64,000 nt of DNA from Massilia arenae (GTDB lineage: Bacteria > Pseudomonadota > Gammaproteobacteria > Burkholderiales > Burkholderiaceae_D), in assembly GCF_008014745.1 (NCBI RefSeq), contig NZ_VPFD01000007.1, forward strand, positions 1 to 64,000, given 5' to 3'. The notes beneath the pieces were generated by a model. That model ran no database searches, was not told where the DNA came from, and saw only the letters and a list, made by a program, of their open reading frames with translations. This document shows, piece after piece, positions 7,688 through 17,022 of this stretch; the first letter of the stretch is position 1; each line of letters starts with the position of its first letter. Both the position numbers and the translations under genes were made by a program.

Positions 7688-9238
7688 ATGTCTTTCCAAC
7701 AAGGCTTGAGCGGCTTGAATGCTGCAGCTAAATCGCTTGACGTCATCGGCAACAATATCGCCAACGCCAGCACCGTGGGTTTCAAAGGGTCCACCACCCA
7801 GTTCGCCGACGTCTATGCGAGCGCGCTCAACGGCGCGGGCGGCACCCAGGCCGGTATCGGCGTCAAGGTGGCTGGCATCGCCCAGCAATTCACCCAAGGT
7901 AATATCGAATCCTCGAACAATCCGCTCGACATCGCCATCAACGGTTCCGGTTTCTTCCGTGTCGAGCAGGCCGGTGTGGTGCAGTATTCGCGCAACGGCC
8001 AGTTCTCGCTCGACAAACAGGGCTATATCGTCAATGCCCAGGGCGCCAAGCTGACCGGTTACGGTCTCGGCGCCAACGGCCAGCTTGCCGCCGGCGCCCC
8101 GGTGCCGTTGCGGATCGATACCTCGGACCAGCCGCCGAAGGTCACCACCACCGGCCTGATCCAGCTGCAGCTCGACTCGCGCTCCACCACGCCGACCAAG
8201 TCGCCGTTCGACCCGAGCGATCCGGAGACCTATAACAAGCAGGTCCCGATGGCCGTGTATGACACGCTGGGCAATGCGCACACGCTGTCGACCTATTACG
8301 TGCGCGACAAGGACAATCCAGAAGTCTGGAATCTGTATGCGGCGAAGGATGGCACCGAGCTCGGCGCACTGGACGCCGTCGGCGTGACCCAGACCGACAC
8401 CGCGTCGGTCAACGCCAACACCGCCTGGACCACGGCAAACAACGCAGTGCCGAAAGTCCCCGCCACCGTGACCGCCGCGGCGGGAGCGTATGCGACGGCC
8501 GCCGCCGCCGCGATCACGGCCAAGGCCGGCACGGCCGATCCGAAATATGCGGCGTCGGGCAACGCGGCCGAAGTCAGCGCCGCCGCCGCCGCCGCGGCCC
8601 TGGTGCCGGGCGCCACCCCGAGCGACATCGATGCCGCGATCGCCAAGGTGCTCAAGATGGAAGGCAAGCCCATCGGCGCCCTGAAGTTCGACACCAACGG
8701 CGCGCTGAACCTGGCGTCGACCGGCAACACGGAGGGAATGAACGGCAAGTTCGATTTTTCCATCCCGGTGGTGCCGTCGACCGGCGCCGAGCCGGTGCTG
8801 AAGGTGACGATCGATTTCGCCGGCACCACCCAGTACGGCACCGCCACCAGCGAGAAGCGCATCGAGCAGAATGGCTACAAGCCGGGCGCGCTGCAGCGCT
8901 TCACCACTGGCGCCGACGGCACCATCTTGGGTCAGTACAGCAACGGCCAGACCAAGGCGCTGGGCCAGGTCGTGCTGGCCAATTTCACCAATCCGAATGG
9001 ACTGGAACCGCTGGGTAACAATGCCTGGGCCGAATCCTCCAATTCGGGCGTGCCGCTGATCGGCATCGCCGGCACCGGCGGGATGGGCGTGATGCAGTCG
9101 AATGCGACCGAAGCGTCGAGCGTCGACCTGACGGCCGAGCTGGTCAACATGATCACCGCACAGCGCGTGTACCAGGCCAACTCGCAGACCATCAAGACGC
9201 AGGATTCGGTGATGCAGACGCTGGTCAATCTGCGTTAA
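7688..9238 (+). CDS. flgE: FlgE, hook protein with Ala-rich insertion
   Basis: A 516-residue hook subunit. The ends are standard: N-terminal GLSGLNAAAKSLDVIGNNIANASTVGFK, then FADVYA, and C-terminal SSVDLTAELVNMITAQRVYQANSQTIK. The protein is about 100 residues longer than the common 400-residue FlgE. The excess maps to an Ala-rich stretch at about residues 236-325 (bases about 8393-8662), where runs such as AAAAAITAKAG and SAAAAAAAL predict an extra surface domain or helix. A good ribosome site (CAGGAG) precedes the ATG. It is exported and polymerises under the FlgD cap. Confidence 0.95.
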   Translation: MSFQQGLSGLNAAAKSLDVIGNNIANASTVGFKGSTTQFADVYASALNGAGGTQAGIGVKVAGIAQQFTQGNIESSNNPLDIAINGSGFFRVEQAGVVQYSRNGQFSLDKQGYIVNAQGAKLTGYGLGANGQLAAGAPVPLRIDTSDQPPKVTTTGLIQLQLDSRSTTPTKSPFDPSDPETYNKQVPMAVYDTLGNAHTLSTYYVRDKDNPEVWNLYAAKDGTELGALDAVGVTQTDTASVNANTAWTTANNAVPKVPATVTAAAGAYATAAAAAITAKAGTADPKYAASGNAAEVSAAAAAAALVPGATPSDIDAAIAKVLKMEGKPIGALKFDTNGALNLASTGNTEGMNGKFDFSIPVVPSTGAEPVLKVTIDFAGTTQYGTATSEKRIEQNGYKPGALQRFTTGADGTILGQYSNGQTKALGQVVLANFTNPNGLEPLGNNAWAESSNSGVPLIGIAGTGGMGVMQSNATEASSVDLTAELVNMITAQRVYQANSQTIKTQDSVMQTLVNLR

Positions 9239-9303
9239 TGACTGGATATGTCGGCGGTGCCTGAACCACCGCCGCACTACCGCAACAAGCAAAGGACCAC
9301 ACC

Positions 9304-10044
9304 ATGGACCGCCTGATCTACACCGCCGCCTCCGGCGCCAAGCACATCCTCGAGCAGCAGGCCACGACCTCGAACAACCTGGCCAACGTCAGCACCACGG
9401 GCTTTCGGGCCCAGATGGACGTGTTCCGCGCTGCGCCGGTGCAGGGCCCGGGCCTGCCGACGCGCGCCTTCGTGGTCGACTCGACCGCCGGCAACGATTT
9501 TTCGTCGGGCGCGCTGCAGGTCACGGGCCGCGACCTGGACGTGGCGGTGAAAGGGCAGGGCTGGCTGGCGGTGCAGATGCCGGACGGTACCGAGGCATAC
9601 ACCCGCAACGGTTCGCTGCAGATGAGCCCGAACGGCGTGCTGACCACGGCATCGGGCCAGACCATCGCCGGCGAGGGCGGTCCGATTACGCTTCCGCCCG
9701 ACGCCACCGTGACGGTCGGCGGCGACGGCACCGTCTCGACCATCTCCAACGTCGATTCGCCGGCCGCGCCGGCCGTGCTGGGGCGCCTGAAGCTGGTCAA
9801 CCCGCCGGAAGGCGACCTGGTGCGCGGCGACGATGGATTGTTCCGCCTGAAGGATGGCGGCAATGCCCAGCCCGACCCCAATGTGCGGGTGGCGGGCGGC
9901 GCGCTGGAGGGCAGCAACGTCAATCCGGTCGATTGCATGGTCGACATGATTTCCCTGGCAAGATCGTTCGACACGCAAATGAGCCTGTTGAAGAACGCCG
10001 AGAATAACGCCGCAAAAGCGACCCAGATCCTCGCTTTGAATTGA
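9304..10044 (+). CDS. flgF: FlgF, proximal rod protein
   Basis: A 246-residue rod protein of the FlgE/F/G superfamily. It has the N-terminal helix with [21 protein letters not shown], the central LDVAVKGQGWLAVQMPDG-YTRNGSLQ block, and the C-terminal SNVNPVDCMVDMISLARSFDTQMSLLKNAE. It lies between flgE and flgG, each gap about 65 bases, with no sign of separate promoters. Confidence 0.95.
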   Translation: MDRLIYTAASGAKHILEQQATTSNNLANVSTTGFRAQMDVFRAAPVQGPGLPTRAFVVDSTAGNDFSSGALQVTGRDLDVAVKGQGWLAVQMPDGTEAYTRNGSLQMSPNGVLTTASGQTIAGEGGPITLPPDATVTVGGDGTVSTISNVDSPAAPAVLGRLKLVNPPEGDLVRGDDGLFRLKDGGNAQPDPNVRVAGGALEGSNVNPVDCMVDMISLARSFDTQMSLLKNAENNAAKATQILALN

Positions 10045-10108
10045 TAGTTGCCCCGGCATAATTCTATTGTGCGTGGCGGTGTTCGCCTGCCACCAATAGG
10101 AGAATGCC

Positions 10109-10891
10109 ATGATTCGTTCGCTGTATATCGCCAAGACCGGTCTGGAAGCCCAGCAGACCAATCTGGACGTCATTTCGAACAACCTCGCCAACGTCAGCAC
10201 CAACGGCTTCAAGAAGTCGCGCGCCGTGTTCGAGGACCTGCTGTACCAGAACGTGCGCCAGCCAGGCGCCCAGTCGTCGCAGCAGACCAACCTGCCATCT
10301 GGCCTGCAGATCGGTACCGGCGTGCGCACCGTCGCCACCGAGCGCATCCACACCCAGGGCAATCCCCAGCTGACCGGCAATGACAAGGACGTCATGGTCA
10401 ACGGTCCTGGCTATTTCCCGGTCATGATGCCGGACGGCACCCAGGCATATACCCGCGACGGCTCCTTCCAGAAAGACCAGAACGGCCAGCTCGTCACCTC
10501 GAGCGGCTTCGTGGTCCAGCCCGCCATCACCGTGCCGGTGAATGCCGAATCGATCAGCGTCGGCCGTGACGGCACCGTGTCGGTCAAGATCGCCGGCGAA
10601 ACCGCGATGACCCAGATCGGCGCCCTGCAGCTGGCCACCTTCATCAATCCCGCCGGCCTCGAGTCGCGCGGCGAAAACCTGTACGTCGAAACCACCGCCT
10701 CCGGCGCGCCGAACCTGAACGTGCCTGGCACCAATGGCGCCGGCAACCTGATGCAGGGTTACGTCGAGTCCTCGAACGTGAATGTGGTCGAAGAGATGGT
10801 CGCCATGATCCAGACCCAGCGCGCCTACGAGATCAACAGCAAGGCGATCACGACGTCCGACCAGATGCTCCAGAAACTGTCGCAGCTCTAA
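10109..10891 (+). CDS. flgG: FlgG, distal rod protein
   Basis: A 260-residue distal rod subunit. It begins [19 protein letters not shown] followed by [20 protein letters not shown], the hallmark start of FlgG, and ends in [27 protein letters not shown]. Its length equals the family norm (260-262). AATAGGAG stands before the ATG. flgH follows after 10 bases. FlgG forms the drive-shaft segment inside the P and L rings. Confidence 0.97.
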   Translation: MIRSLYIAKTGLEAQQTNLDVISNNLANVSTNGFKKSRAVFEDLLYQNVRQPGAQSSQQTNLPSGLQIGTGVRTVATERIHTQGNPQLTGNDKDVMVNGPGYFPVMMPDGTQAYTRDGSFQKDQNGQLVTSSGFVVQPAITVPVNAESISVGRDGTVSVKIAGETAMTQIGALQLATFINPAGLESRGENLYVETTASGAPNLNVPGTNGAGNLMQGYVESSNVNVVEEMVAMIQTQRAYEINSKAITTSDQMLQKLSQL

Positions 10892-10901
10892 TCCAGTCCC
10901 C

Positions 10902-11555
10902 ATGAAAATCCTGTCCCTGTCCTTCGTTGCAGCCGTGGTCCTGCTTGCCGGTTGCAATACCGCGCCGACCACCATCGTGCAAGGCCCGACCAGCGCCCGT
11001 CCGATGATGGTCGACAACGCCCCGGCCACCGATGGCGCCATCTTCAACGTCAACAGCTACCGCCCGATGTTCGAAGACCGCCGTGCACGCCACATTGGCG
11101 ACCTGCTGACCGTCAACATCAGCGAGCGCACCAGTGCCACCAAGACCGGCGCCAGTTCGGGCAACAAGACCGGCAGCGCCAGCTTCACCGCGCCTGGCCT
11201 GCTGGCTGGCGTCATCGGCGCCGGCGTCGACCTCGAGTCGGGCACCAAGTTTGCCGACGGCGACAACCAGAGCGCCTCGAACAACTTCACCGGCACCATC
11301 GGCGTGACCGTCACCGAAGTGCTGCCAAACGGTAACCTGATCGTGGCCGGCGAAAAACAGGTCGCGATGAACAAGGGCACCGAGTTCATCCGCTTCTCGG
11401 GCATGGTCAGCCCGGACACGATCCAGGCCGGCAATACGGTCTCGTCGGCGCTGATCGCCGATGCGCGGGTCGAATACCGCACCAACAGCCGTCTCGACCG
11501 CGCCGAGGTGACCTCGATGCTGTCGCGTTTCTTCCTGTCGATGCTGCCGTTCTGA
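10902..11555 (+). CDS. flgH: FlgH, L-ring lipoprotein
   Basis: A 217-residue outer-membrane lipoprotein. The signal peptide ends in the lipobox LAGC (Cys18), so it is lipidated and sorted to the outer membrane, where it forms the L ring. Family elements are FEDRRARHIGDLLTVNISERTSATK and the C-terminal EVTSMLSRFFLSMLPF. It is flanked by flgG and flgI, the standard order. Confidence 0.95.
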   Translation: MKILSLSFVAAVVLLAGCNTAPTTIVQGPTSARPMMVDNAPATDGAIFNVNSYRPMFEDRRARHIGDLLTVNISERTSATKTGASSGNKTGSASFTAPGLLAGVIGAGVDLESGTKFADGDNQSASNNFTGTIGVTVTEVLPNGNLIVAGEKQVAMNKGTEFIRFSGMVSPDTIQAGNTVSSALIADARVEYRTNSRLDRAEVTSMLSRFFLSMLPF

Positions 11556-11570
11556 TTGTTAGAGAATCCC

Positions 11571-12683
11571 ATGCGTAAAATCACCGTCTTCATGCTGCTC
11601 GCCGCCGTGCTCGGGGGAACTGCACCAGTGGCCCAGGCCGAGCGCCTGAAGGACCTGGCGACCATCGCCGGCGTGCGCCAGAACCAGTTGTCCGGCTACG
11701 GCATCGTCGTGGGCCTGGACGGCACCGGCGACCAGACCACGCAGACCCCGTTCACCGTGCAGTCGATCAAGGCGATGCTGCAGCAGAAGGGCGTCAACCT
11801 GCCGCCCGGCGTCCAGCTCCAGCTGAAGAACGTGGCGGCCGTCATGGTCACGACCTCGCTGCCGGCCTTCGCCCAGCCGGGCCAGACGCTGGACATCACC
11901 GTGTCGTCGATCGGCAACGCGAAAAGCCTGCGCGGCGGCACCTTGCTGATGGCGCCGCTGCATGGCGCCGACGGCCAGGTGTACGCGATGGCCCAGGGCA
12001 GCCTGGTGGTCGGCGGCGTCGGCGCGCAAGCCCCGGGCGGCGGCGCGCAGGTGCAGGTGAACCACCTGTCGGTGGGCCGCATCTCGGGCGGCGCGACCGT
12101 CGAGCGCGCGGTGGCCTCGAACCTCGGCGCGGACAACCAGATCCGCCTGGAACTGAAAGAGACCGATTTCGCCACCGCCGCGCGCGTCGTGGAGGCTGTC
12201 AACGACCAGTTCGGTCCTGGCGTCGCCACCGCCCTGGACGGCCGCGTGGTGCGCGTGCGCACCCCGTCGTCGAGCGACCAGCGCGTGGCCTTCCTGGGCC
12301 AGCTGGAACAGATCGACGTCAAGCAGCCGCTGGCCTCGGCCAAGGTGATCATGAATGCGCGCACCGGTTCGGTCGTGATGAACCAGGCCGTGATGCTGGA
12401 CGACTGCGCGATCTCGCACGGCAACCTGTCGATCACGATCGGCAACGACACGCAAGTGAGCCAGCCGAATCCGGGCACCCTGGGCGCCACCGTCGTGACC
12501 CAGAACCCGAGCGTCGAGATCCGGAAGGAACCCGGCCAGGTGCTCAACGTGAAGGGCGGCGCCTCGCTGGCCGAAGTGGTGAAGGCGATGAATTCGATCG
12601 GCGCCACCCCGCAAGACCTGCTGGCCATCCTGCAGGCGCTGAAGGCGTCCGGTTCGCTGCGCGCCGAACTCGAAATCATTTAA
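11571..12683 (+). CDS. flgI: FlgI, P-ring protein
   Basis: A 370-residue periplasmic ring protein with a Sec signal (MRKITVFMLLAAVLGG, cleavage after AQA). The mature start ERLKDLATIAGVRQNQLSGYGIVVGLDGTGDQT is diagnostic of FlgI. The ATG at 11571 gives a clean signal peptide; an in-frame TTG at 11556, right after the flgH stop, would add five residues and is less likely. It depends on FlgA (encoded at 5216) for assembly into the P ring. Confidence 0.96.
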   Translation: MRKITVFMLLAAVLGGTAPVAQAERLKDLATIAGVRQNQLSGYGIVVGLDGTGDQTTQTPFTVQSIKAMLQQKGVNLPPGVQLQLKNVAAVMVTTSLPAFAQPGQTLDITVSSIGNAKSLRGGTLLMAPLHGADGQVYAMAQGSLVVGGVGAQAPGGGAQVQVNHLSVGRISGGATVERAVASNLGADNQIRLELKETDFATAARVVEAVNDQFGPGVATALDGRVVRVRTPSSSDQRVAFLGQLEQIDVKQPLASAKVIMNARTGSVVMNQAVMLDDCAISHGNLSITIGNDTQVSQPNPGTLGATVVTQNPSVEIRKEPGQVLNVKGGASLAEVVKAMNSIGATPQDLLAILQALKASGSLRAELEII

Positions 12684-12699
12684 TTTCACAGAGACCCGC

Positions 12700-13677
12700 A
12701 TGATCGCCTCGACCACTTCCGCCGACCAGACCGCCAAACTCGCGCTCGACACCAACAGCCTCAACGGCTTGCGGCAGAGCGCGAAGGACGGCTCGCCGGC
12801 CGCCATGAAGGAAGCGGCGACCCAGTTCGAGGCGATGTTCATCAATATGATGATGAAGAGCATGCGCGACGCGACGCCGCAGGAAGGCCTGATGGACAAC
12901 CAGCAGACCAAGACCTTCACCACCATGCTCGACCAGCAGACCAGCCAGAACCTGGCCAAGCGCGGCGTCGGCCTGGCCGACGTGCTGGTGCGTCAGCTGA
13001 GCTCGCAGCAGATGGGGCAGCAGGCGCTGGCGATCGGCGCCGATGGTGTGAATGGGGGAGCAGCGGCGGGCGCCGGTGTTGGTGCCACCGCGCCTGGCAT
13101 GAGGGGCCTGCCGACGGCGATGAACGCCGCCGCCATGTACCAGAATGGCGCGATGGCCGGCTCGGCCGCCAGCAAGGCGCCGCCGCTGGCCGCCACCACC
13201 GAGAGTGGCCGGGTGCAGGCGCCGCACGTGCGCGCCTTCCAGGAAAGGATGCACGAGCACGCCCACGCGGCCGAGCAGACCACCGGCGTGCCGGCCAAGT
13301 TCATGCTGGGCCAGGCTGCGCTCGAGACCGGCTGGGGCAAGCGCATGATCAAGAATGCCGACGGCACCAGCAGCAACAACCTGTTCGGCATCAAGGCTGG
13401 GGCTAGCTGGAAGGGCAAGGTTGCCCTTGCTACCACGACCGAATATGTGAACGGCAAGCCGCAGACCCGCGTCGAGAAATTCCGCGCCTACGACACGCCA
13501 GCCGATTCGTTCCGCGACTATGCCAAGCTGATCGCAAACAATCCGCGTTACGAAAAAGTCATCGCCAGCGGCGGCGACGCCGAGTCCTTCGCCAAGGGCC
13601 TGCAGCGCGCCGGCTACGCGACCGACCCGAACTACGCGGCCAAGCTGACCCGCCTGATCAAGAACTCGCTGGCCTGA
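12700..13677 (+). CDS. flgJ: FlgJ, rod cap and peptidoglycan hydrolase
   Basis: A 325-residue two-domain protein. The N-terminal rod-binding domain (about residues 30-110, with EAATQFEAMFINMMMKSMRDATP) caps the growing rod. A Gly/Ala-rich linker follows. The C-terminal glucosaminidase domain (about 170-325, with FMLGQAALETGWGKRM, the Glu in LETGWG being the expected catalytic acid, then NLFGIKAG) cuts murein so the rod can cross the wall. The fused two-domain form is known from beta- and gammaproteobacteria. Last gene before the FliA promoter of flgK. Confidence 0.95.
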   Translation: MIASTTSADQTAKLALDTNSLNGLRQSAKDGSPAAMKEAATQFEAMFINMMMKSMRDATPQEGLMDNQQTKTFTTMLDQQTSQNLAKRGVGLADVLVRQLSSQQMGQQALAIGADGVNGGAAAGAGVGATAPGMRGLPTAMNAAAMYQNGAMAGSAASKAPPLAATTESGRVQAPHVRAFQERMHEHAHAAEQTTGVPAKFMLGQAALETGWGKRMIKNADGTSSNNLFGIKAGASWKGKVALATTTEYVNGKPQTRVEKFRAYDTPADSFRDYAKLIANNPRYEKVIASGGDAESFAKGLQRAGYATDPNYAAKLTRLIKNSLA

Positions 13678-13714
13678 GACCCTGGCCCAAGAAAAATGTC
13701 CTTACAAATTACCG

Positions 13715-13741
13715 TCAAGTTTTTCCAGAAACTGCCGTAGA
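13715..13741 (+). promoter_or_regulatory. FliA (sigma-28) promoter of flgKL
   Basis: The -35 box is TCAAGTTT (13715-13722, 7 of 8 to TAAAGTTT). A spacer of exactly 11 bases and the -10 box GCCGTAGA (13734-13741, 6 of 8 to GCCGATAA) follow. It sits 28 bases before the flgK ATG and separates the late flgKL pair from the middle-class flgB-J operon. Confidence 0.75.
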
Positions 13742-13768
13742 CGGAATTGTTAAAGAGAGAAAAAAGTC

Positions 13769-15766
13769 ATGAGTAGCCTCCTCGCCATCGGTAAGACCGG
13801 CCTCTACGCAGCCCAGGCGGCCCTGTCCACGACCGGCCACAACATCACCAATTCGAACGTGGCCGGCTATAGCCGCCAGGTGGTGGTGCAGCAGACCGCG
13901 GCCGCCCTGAATACCGGCGCCGGCTTCATGGGGACCGGCACCCAGATCGCGCAGATCAAGCGCTACAGCGACGAGTTCATGAATGCCCAGGTGCGCAGCG
14001 CCCAGTCCAGCACCAGCGGCCTGGAGTCGTATCTGGGACAGATCAAGCAGATCGATAACCTGCTGGCCGACACCACGTCCGGCCTGACTCCGGCGATGCA
14101 GGGTTTCTTCAAGGGCATCCAGGACATGGCGGCGAATCGCGCCTCGGTGCCGTCACGCCAGGCGATGCTGTCGAATGCCGAATCGCTGGCAACGCGCCTG
14201 AACGGCCTGGACGCGCGCCTGGGCGAAATCCGCGACGGCGTCAATTCGGAGATCGAGTCGAGCGTCACGGCAATCAATACCTACGCCAAGCAGATCGCCA
14301 AGCTCAATGAGCAGATCAGCACCTTTGCCTCGTCGCCCCAGCGTCCGCCGAACGACTTGCTGGACCAGCGCGACCAGCTGGTGCTGGAACTGAACAAGTA
14401 CGTGAAAGCTACCGTGCTGCCTGGCGATAACAGCAGCCTGACGATATCGATCGGCAATGGCCAGCCGCTGGTCGTGGGCCAGGATTCCTACCAGCTGGCA
14501 ACGATGCAGTCGCCGACCGACCTGACGCGCCTGGAAGTCGGTTACCAGGTCGGCAACAAGGTGTCGGTGCTGTCCGACGGCGCCCTGCCGGGCGGCAAGC
14601 TGGGCGGCGTGCTCGAGTTCCGCAGCACGACCCTGGACAAGGCCCAGAGCCAGCTGGGCAAGATCGCGGTTGGCCTGGCCTTCGAATTCAACCAGCAGCA
14701 CGAGCTGGGCCTGGACCAGAATGGCCAGCCGGGCAAGCCCTTCTTCAACATCGCGCCGGGATTTGTCGGCGCGAGCATCAATAACGCCAAGGGCACCGTC
14801 GATGATCCCGCCGCTGTGGTGAAATCCAAGATCGTCGATCCGAGCAAGCTGAGCGACAACGACTACGAGGTCAAGTTCAACGATGGCAAATACCAGGTGG
14901 TCAGCCTGCCGGGCCGGCAAGCGGTCGGTTCGGTCGAGCCCGATGCCGACGGCAATGCCACGCTGGTCGTGAATGGCGTCGAACTCTCGTTCTCGGAGCG
15001 TCCCCGCCAGGGCGATACCTTCCTGGTGCGCCCGACCATCAATGGCGCCGCCGATTTCAAGGTGTTGATCAACGATGTGTCGCAGATCGCGGCCGCGGCC
15101 CCGATCCTGGGCGGCGACCTGCCGAGCAACACCGGCACCGGCAAGATCTCCGAGACCAAGGTCGACAGCGACTTCCTGGACACGCCGCCGGCGCTGCCGA
15201 TCACGCTCACCTTCAACAAGGGCACGCCCGCCGCGCCCCCGGCGCCCGCCACGCCCGACACGCTGACCGGTTTCCCGGCCGGCGAGACCATCTACAAGGT
15301 GGACGCCAAGGGCAACAAGACCGAAATCACCGCCCCCGTCGAATTCGAGAACGGCGCCACCTACAGCTTCGGCGGCATCAGCGTGACCATGACCGGCGCG
15401 CCGAACGGCGGCGACCGGTTCACCATCAGCGACAACAGCAGCGGCGTCGGCGACACCCGCAATATCGCGGCGCTGGGTGAGTTGCAGACCAAGAACATCT
15501 TCAACGGCGGCACCGCGACCCTGCAGTCGTCGTATGCCCAGATGGTGAGCGAAGTCGGCAACAAGACGCGCGAAGTCCAGATCAACGCCGCGGCCGGCAA
15601 TGCCCAGTTGGCGCAGGCCCAGGGCGCGCAGGCCGACGTCTCGGGTGTCAACCTGGACGAGGAAGCCACCAACCTGATCAAGTACCAGCAGGCCTACCAG
15701 GCGGCCAGCAAGGTGATGCAGATCGCCGGCACGATCTTCGACTCGCTGCTGTCGATCAGCCGCTAA
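13769..15766 (+). CDS. flgK: FlgK, hook-filament junction protein 1
   Basis: A 665-residue hook-associated protein. The N-terminus LLAIGKTGLYAAQAALSTTGHNITNSNVAGYSRQVV is diagnostic, and the C-terminal coiled segment SGVNLDEEATNLIKYQQAYQAASKVMQIA is the matching partner helix. At 665 residues it is longer than enterobacterial FlgK (about 550). The extra length lies in the middle, including an Ala/Pro-rich hinge near residues 485-500. It is exported with the help of FlgN. Confidence 0.96.
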   Translation: MSSLLAIGKTGLYAAQAALSTTGHNITNSNVAGYSRQVVVQQTAAALNTGAGFMGTGTQIAQIKRYSDEFMNAQVRSAQSSTSGLESYLGQIKQIDNLLADTTSGLTPAMQGFFKGIQDMAANRASVPSRQAMLSNAESLATRLNGLDARLGEIRDGVNSEIESSVTAINTYAKQIAKLNEQISTFASSPQRPPNDLLDQRDQLVLELNKYVKATVLPGDNSSLTISIGNGQPLVVGQDSYQLATMQSPTDLTRLEVGYQVGNKVSVLSDGALPGGKLGGVLEFRSTTLDKAQSQLGKIAVGLAFEFNQQHELGLDQNGQPGKPFFNIAPGFVGASINNAKGTVDDPAAVVKSKIVDPSKLSDNDYEVKFNDGKYQVVSLPGRQAVGSVEPDADGNATLVVNGVELSFSERPRQGDTFLVRPTINGAADFKVLINDVSQIAAAAPILGGDLPSNTGTGKISETKVDSDFLDTPPALPITLTFNKGTPAAPPAPATPDTLTGFPAGETIYKVDAKGNKTEITAPVEFENGATYSFGGISVTMTGAPNGGDRFTISDNSSGVGDTRNIAALGELQTKNIFNGGTATLQSSYAQMVSEVGNKTREVQINAAAGNAQLAQAQGAQADVSGVNLDEEATNLIKYQQAYQAASKVMQIAGTIFDSLLSISR

Positions 15767-15792
15767 CGCCCGGGCCCACGCGAAAGATAATC

Positions 15793-17022
15793 ATGCGCAT
15801 CAGCACCCAGAGTTTCTACAACACCTCGACCAACCAGCTCAACAACCTGCAGTCGGCGCTCTCGCGCACGCAGATGCAGCTGTCGACCGACCGCCGCCTG
15901 CTGACCCCGGCCGACGATCCGGTGGCGTCGGCGCGCGCGCTCGAGGTGACCCAGTCGCAGAACATCAACGCCCAGTTCGCGACCAACCGCAGCAGTGCGA
16001 AGTCGTCGATGGGCCACGTGGAATCGGCGCTCCAGAGTGCCGGCGACCTGCTCCAGGAAATCCAGGAGCTGGCGGTGGAGGCCGGCAACGGCATCATGCT
16101 GCCAGCCGACCGCGAGAAGCTGGCGACCGAACTCGAAGGACGCCTGACCGACCTGCTGGGCGTGGCCAATACCTCCGATGGTGTGGGGGGCTACCTGTTC
16201 TCGGGTTTCAAGACCACCACCCAGCCATTCACGGCGACCGCGAACGGCGCCGCCTACCAGGGCGACTCCGGCGTGCGCCAGCTGCAGGTGAGCGACTCGC
16301 GCAAGGTGCCGCTGTCGGCCTCCGGCAGCACCGTGTTCGAATCTATCCCGACCGGCAACGGCGTGTTCACGACCAAGGCCGACGCCACCAACAAGGGCGC
16401 CGCGATCATCTCGTCGGGCTCGGTGGTCAACCGCCCGGGCCTGGACAATACGAAGTACGAGATCGAGTTCGGCATGAGCGCGGACACGCCGCCGGTGCCG
16501 ACTTATTCGGTTTACAACACCAGCAACGATCCGCGCACCGTCCTGCCCGACCAGCAGGACCTGCCCTACAAGGAAGGCCAGCAGATCGCCTTCGGCGGCA
16601 TGGCGATGGACATCAAGGGCGTGCCGACCGCCGGCGACAAGTTCAGCGTCGAGCCGAGCCAGAAGCAATCGGTGTTCACCACCGTGACCGACCTGATCAA
16701 GACGCTGCGCTCGCCCACCGATGGCTCCACCGGCAAGGCGGCCCTGACCAACCAGCTCAATTCGGCGCTCGACAACCTCAAGAACGCCCACGACAACGTG
16801 CTGACGGTGCAGGCCTCGGTCGGCGCGCACATGAACGAGCTCGATTACCTGGACATGGCCGGCCTCGACCTCGACATCCAGTATGCGGGCACGCTGGACG
16901 ACCTGCAGGGACTGGACACGGTCAAGGCGATCTCGGACTTCTCGCAGCAACAGCTGACCTTGCAGGCGGCGCAGATGTCGTTCAAGACGATGTCGGGGCT
17001 GTCGCTGTTCAACGTCATTTGA
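15793..17022 (+). CDS. flgL: FlgL, hook-filament junction protein 3
   Basis: A 409-residue flagellin-like junction protein. The N-terminal MRISTQSFYNTSTNQLNNLQ, then LTPADDPVASARALEVTQSQ, and the C-terminal QQQLTLQAAQMSFKTMSGLSLFNVI define FlgL. It follows flgK by 26 bases and shares its FliA promoter. Its TGA stop (17020-17022) directly abuts the stop of the convergent AsmA gene at 17023, with no intergenic terminator. Confidence 0.95.
   Translation: MRISTQSFYNTSTNQLNNLQSALSRTQMQLSTDRRLLTPADDPVASARALEVTQSQNINAQFATNRSSAKSSMGHVESALQSAGDLLQEIQELAVEAGNGIMLPADREKLATELEGRLTDLLGVANTSDGVGGYLFSGFKTTTQPFTATANGAAYQGDSGVRQLQVSDSRKVPLSASGSTVFESIPTGNGVFTTKADATNKGAAIISSGSVVNRPGLDNTKYEIEFGMSADTPPVPTYSVYNTSNDPRTVLPDQQDLPYKEGQQIAFGGMAMDIKGVPTAGDKFSVEPSQKQSVFTTVTDLIKTLRSPTDGSTGKAALTNQLNSALDNLKNAHDNVLTVQASVGAHMNELDYLDMAGLDLDIQYAGTLDDLQGLDTVKAISDFSQQQLTLQAAQMSFKTMSGLSLFNVI

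Noticed and set aside
7670..9292. A 540-residue open frame opposite flgE
   Set aside because: It is the complement of flgE, has His/Gly/Arg-rich composition and no domain, and flgE is certain.
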